6,189 nucleotides of DNA from an uncultured Clostridia bacterium (GTDB lineage: Bacteria; Bacillota; Clostridia; Christensenellales; UBA1242), in NCBI GenBank assembly GCA_944381225.1, contig CALWKJ010000058.1, positions 1-6,189 on the forward strand, written 5' to 3'. Both the position numbers and the translations under genes were made by a program. Below the pieces are notes generated by a model, which was not told where the DNA came from, made no database searches, and saw only the letters and a program-made list of their open reading frames with translations. Below are positions 4,771 to 6,189 of the stretch, in pieces (the stretch's first letter is position 1; the number at the start of each line of letters is the position of its first letter).

Positions 4771-5949
4771 ATGGATTTATTTGAAAAAACGAATGGCGAA
4801 CATATATATGACATTGCAAAAGAAAAAGGAATATATCCTTATTTTCATCAACTTACAACTGGTCAAGATACTGTTGTAAATATGGAAGGCAAAAAAACGA
4901 TAATGCTTGGCTCTAATAACTATTTAGGGTTAACTTCAAATGAAAAAGTTATTGAAGCTGGTGTTAATGCCTTAAAAAAATATGGAAGTGGTTGCAGTGG
5001 CTCAAGATTTTTGAATGGAACGCTTGATATACATGTGAAATTAGAAAATGAACTTGCCAACTTTTTACATAAAGAGGCTTGTTTGACGTTCTCTACAGGA
5101 TTTCAAAGCAATTTGGGTATAATAAGTGCAATTTGTGGTAGGAATGATGTTGTTCTTTGTGATAAAGAAAATCATGCAAGTATTTATGATGCAATAAAAT
5201 TGAGTTATGCAAAAATGATAAGATATGAGCATAGTAACATGCAAGATTTGGAAGAGAAATTGAAAAATGTACCCTCAAACAATGGTATTTTAATTGTCAC
5301 TGATGGGGTTTTTAGCATGAGTGGTGAAATATGCAAATTGCCACAAATTTGCAGTCTTGCAAAAAAGTATGGCGCAAGAGTTATGGTTGACGATGCACAC
5401 GGATTGGGTGTTTTGGGAAAGCACGGAAGAGGAACAGCTGAATATTTTAACCTTGAAGATGATGTTGATATAATTATGGGAACTTTTAGCAAATCGCTCG
5501 CGTCTCTTGGTGGATATATGGCAAGTACAAAAAAAGTAGTAGAATATGTTAAGCATGTTTCCAGACCATATATTTTTAGTGCCAGCATTACTCCTGCATC
5601 TGTAGCTTGTGCTAGAGAGTCATTAAATATTTTAATTGAAAATCCCCAGATGGTTGAACAATTAAACGAAGTTTCAAATTACATGCGAATTGGTTTAAAA
5701 AATTTGGGAATAAAAATTATAGATAGTCAAACTCCAATTATTCCAATATATGTCTATAAGGATGAATATGCTTTTATTGCTTGTAAAATGTTGCTTGAAA
5801 GGGGAGTTTATGTTAATCCTGTAATCTCTCCTGCAACTCCTGTTGGACAAGCACTATTACGAACCTCATACACAGCGACCCATACGCATGAGCAGTTAGA
5901 TTACGCAATGAAACAAATTAAGGAAGTGCTTGATATTCTTGGCGTTTAA
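4771..5949 (+). CDS. serine palmitoyltransferase-like alpha-oxoamine synthase
   Basis: 392-aa PLP enzyme of the alpha-oxoamine synthase family, which condenses an amino acid with an acyl thioester and releases CO2. Landmarks: SNNYLGLTSN (48-57); YGSGCSGSRFLNGTLDIH (71-88); NHASI with H135, which stacks on PLP; DDAHGLG with D207 and H210; GTFSKSLASLGG (237-248) with the PLP lysine K241; LLRTSY (362-367) with a substrate-carboxylate arginine; and TATHT (368-372). The FSKS loop matches serine palmitoyltransferases, whereas KBL has GTLGKALGG and BioF GTLSKA. The whole chain recalls Bacteroides-type SPTs as I remember them. It is full length, has no membrane anchor, and is preceded by AGGAGAT (4759-4765). 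It sits 17 bp after the second SDR. BioF is unlikely because no biotin genes are nearby. Amino acid and acyl chain are unproven. Confidence 0.88.
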   Translation: MDLFEKTNGEHIYDIAKEKGIYPYFHQLTTGQDTVVNMEGKKTIMLGSNNYLGLTSNEKVIEAGVNALKKYGSGCSGSRFLNGTLDIHVKLENELANFLHKEACLTFSTGFQSNLGIISAICGRNDVVLCDKENHASIYDAIKLSYAKMIRYEHSNMQDLEEKLKNVPSNNGILIVTDGVFSMSGEICKLPQICSLAKKYGARVMVDDAHGLGVLGKHGRGTAEYFNLEDDVDIIMGTFSKSLASLGGYMASTKKVVEYVKHVSRPYIFSASITPASVACARESLNILIENPQMVEQLNEVSNYMRIGLKNLGIKIIDSQTPIIPIYVYKDEYAFIACKMLLERGVYVNPVISPATPVGQALLRTSYTATHTHEQLDYAMKQIKEVLDILGV

Positions 5950-5984
5950 TTTATTAGAATGTTTATTTAAAAGTGAACAAAAAA

Positions 5985-6013
5985 TAGACAAATTTTTTTA
6001 ATTATGCTATATT
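5985..6013 (+). promoter_or_regulatory. promoter of the rubrerythrin gene
   Basis: TAGACA (5985-5990, five of six) is followed after 17 bp by TATATT (6008-6013, five of six), preceded by TGC (extended -10). The inferred start near 6020 leaves a leader of about 70 nt before the ATG at 6090, far longer than other leaders in this window. No terminator is visible between the synthase gene and this promoter. Confidence 0.7.
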
Positions 6014-6089
6014 ATTAAAAGGTTAAAAAACTTAATTTTTAAAGTCAATGGCTTGAAAATTATTTAAAAATTTAAAAAAGGAGATAAAA

Positions 6090-6189
6090 ATGGAAGTAAC
6101 AAATAAATACAAAGGAACAAAAACAGAAGAGAACTTAAGGGCAGCATTTGCAGGTGAGAGCCAAGCAAGGAATAAGTATACATATTTTG
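6090..6189 (+). CDS. rbr: rubrerythrin, N-terminal fragment (cut by window end)
   Basis: The first 33 codons are present. KGTKTEENLRAAFAGESQARNKYTYF is the typical rubrerythrin start, whose ferritin-like four-helix domain carries the di-iron site; the glutamate in AGESQAR (residue 23) is the first iron ligand. Rubrerythrin reduces hydrogen peroxide in anaerobes using rubredoxin-type electron supply. AAGGAGA (6078-6084) lies five bases before the ATG and the gene has its own promoter. Whether the C-terminal rubredoxin domain is present cannot be seen here. Confidence 0.93.
   Translation, partial: MEVTNKYKGTKTEENLRAAFAGESQARNKYTYF

Noticed and set aside
5093..5588. Minus-strand open frames inside the synthase gene, and similar ones inside alr, rsmD and both SDR genes
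   Set aside because: They are fully antisense to genes with complete catalytic motifs, have no start signals and yield Ser/Leu/Ile-rich shadow translations.
4771..5949. Annotation as glycine C-acetyltransferase (kbl) or 8-amino-7-oxononanoate synthase (bioF)
   Set aside because: The active-site loop reads GTFSKSLASLGG, not GTLGKALGG (KBL) or GTLSKA (BioF). The neighbours are classical SDRs, not a threonine dehydrogenase or biotin genes.
5962..5979. Possible terminator hairpin after the synthase gene
   Set aside because: The stem is short, has two G-T pairs and is not directly followed by a T-run; the nearest T-run lies over ten bases away, within the promoter spacer of the next gene.
6048..6056. 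Two-codon upstream open frame (ATG GCT TGA) in the rubrerythrin leader
   Set aside because: It has no ribosome-binding site and such tiny frames are expected by chance.

Overview
The window reads as a chromosomal segment of a very AT-rich, probably anaerobic, low-GC Gram-positive-type bacterium (Bacillota or Mycoplasmatota-like). This rests on the strong A/T bias, AGGAG-type ribosome-binding sites, sigma-A-type promoters, an alanine racemase (peptidoglycan D-alanine supply) and a rubrerythrin start. Trp is encoded by TGG and genes end in TAA or TAG, so nothing suggests the UGA=Trp code. Taxonomy is an inference; there is no rRNA or other marker here.

Left part (1-317, minus strand): a small tRNA cluster read leftward from a near-consensus promoter. 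In transcription order it holds tRNA-Gly(CCC), a 10-bp hairpin, a decayed tRNA-Lys-like sequence, and tRNA-Lys(CTT), whose 3' end is cut by the window edge. Upstream of it, also on the minus strand, is an unrecognised 146-aa gene with its own excellent promoter.

Middle part (759-3154): alr (alanine racemase) and rsmD (16S rRNA G966 N2-methyltransferase) run rightward. Neither has a Shine-Dalgarno sequence, and rsmD has a promoter placed so that its mRNA would start about at the ATG. rsmD converges on a minus-strand gene for a small three-helix membrane protein with a SHOCT-like tail. The two share a long AT-rich bidirectional terminator hairpin that contains the end of the membrane-protein gene.

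Right part (3155-6189): a tight three-gene operon, with gaps of 12 and 17 bp, encodes two paralogous classical short-chain dehydrogenases and an alpha-oxoamine synthase. The synthase's active-site loop is of the serine palmitoyltransferase type, not the KBL or BioF type. Together these could make a sphingoid-like (amino-acid-derived, long-chain) lipid base: the synthase condenses an amino acid with an acyl thioester, and the dehydrogenases reduce or re-oxidise the resulting ketone. One dehydrogenase looks NAD-type and the other NADP-type. This operon is the most interesting content of the window. It is followed by a separate promoter and the first 33 codons of a rubrerythrin.

A recurring theme is very short or absent 5' leaders: most predicted start points fall 0-17 nt before the start codon. 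The rubrerythrin gene, with about 70 nt, is the exception.
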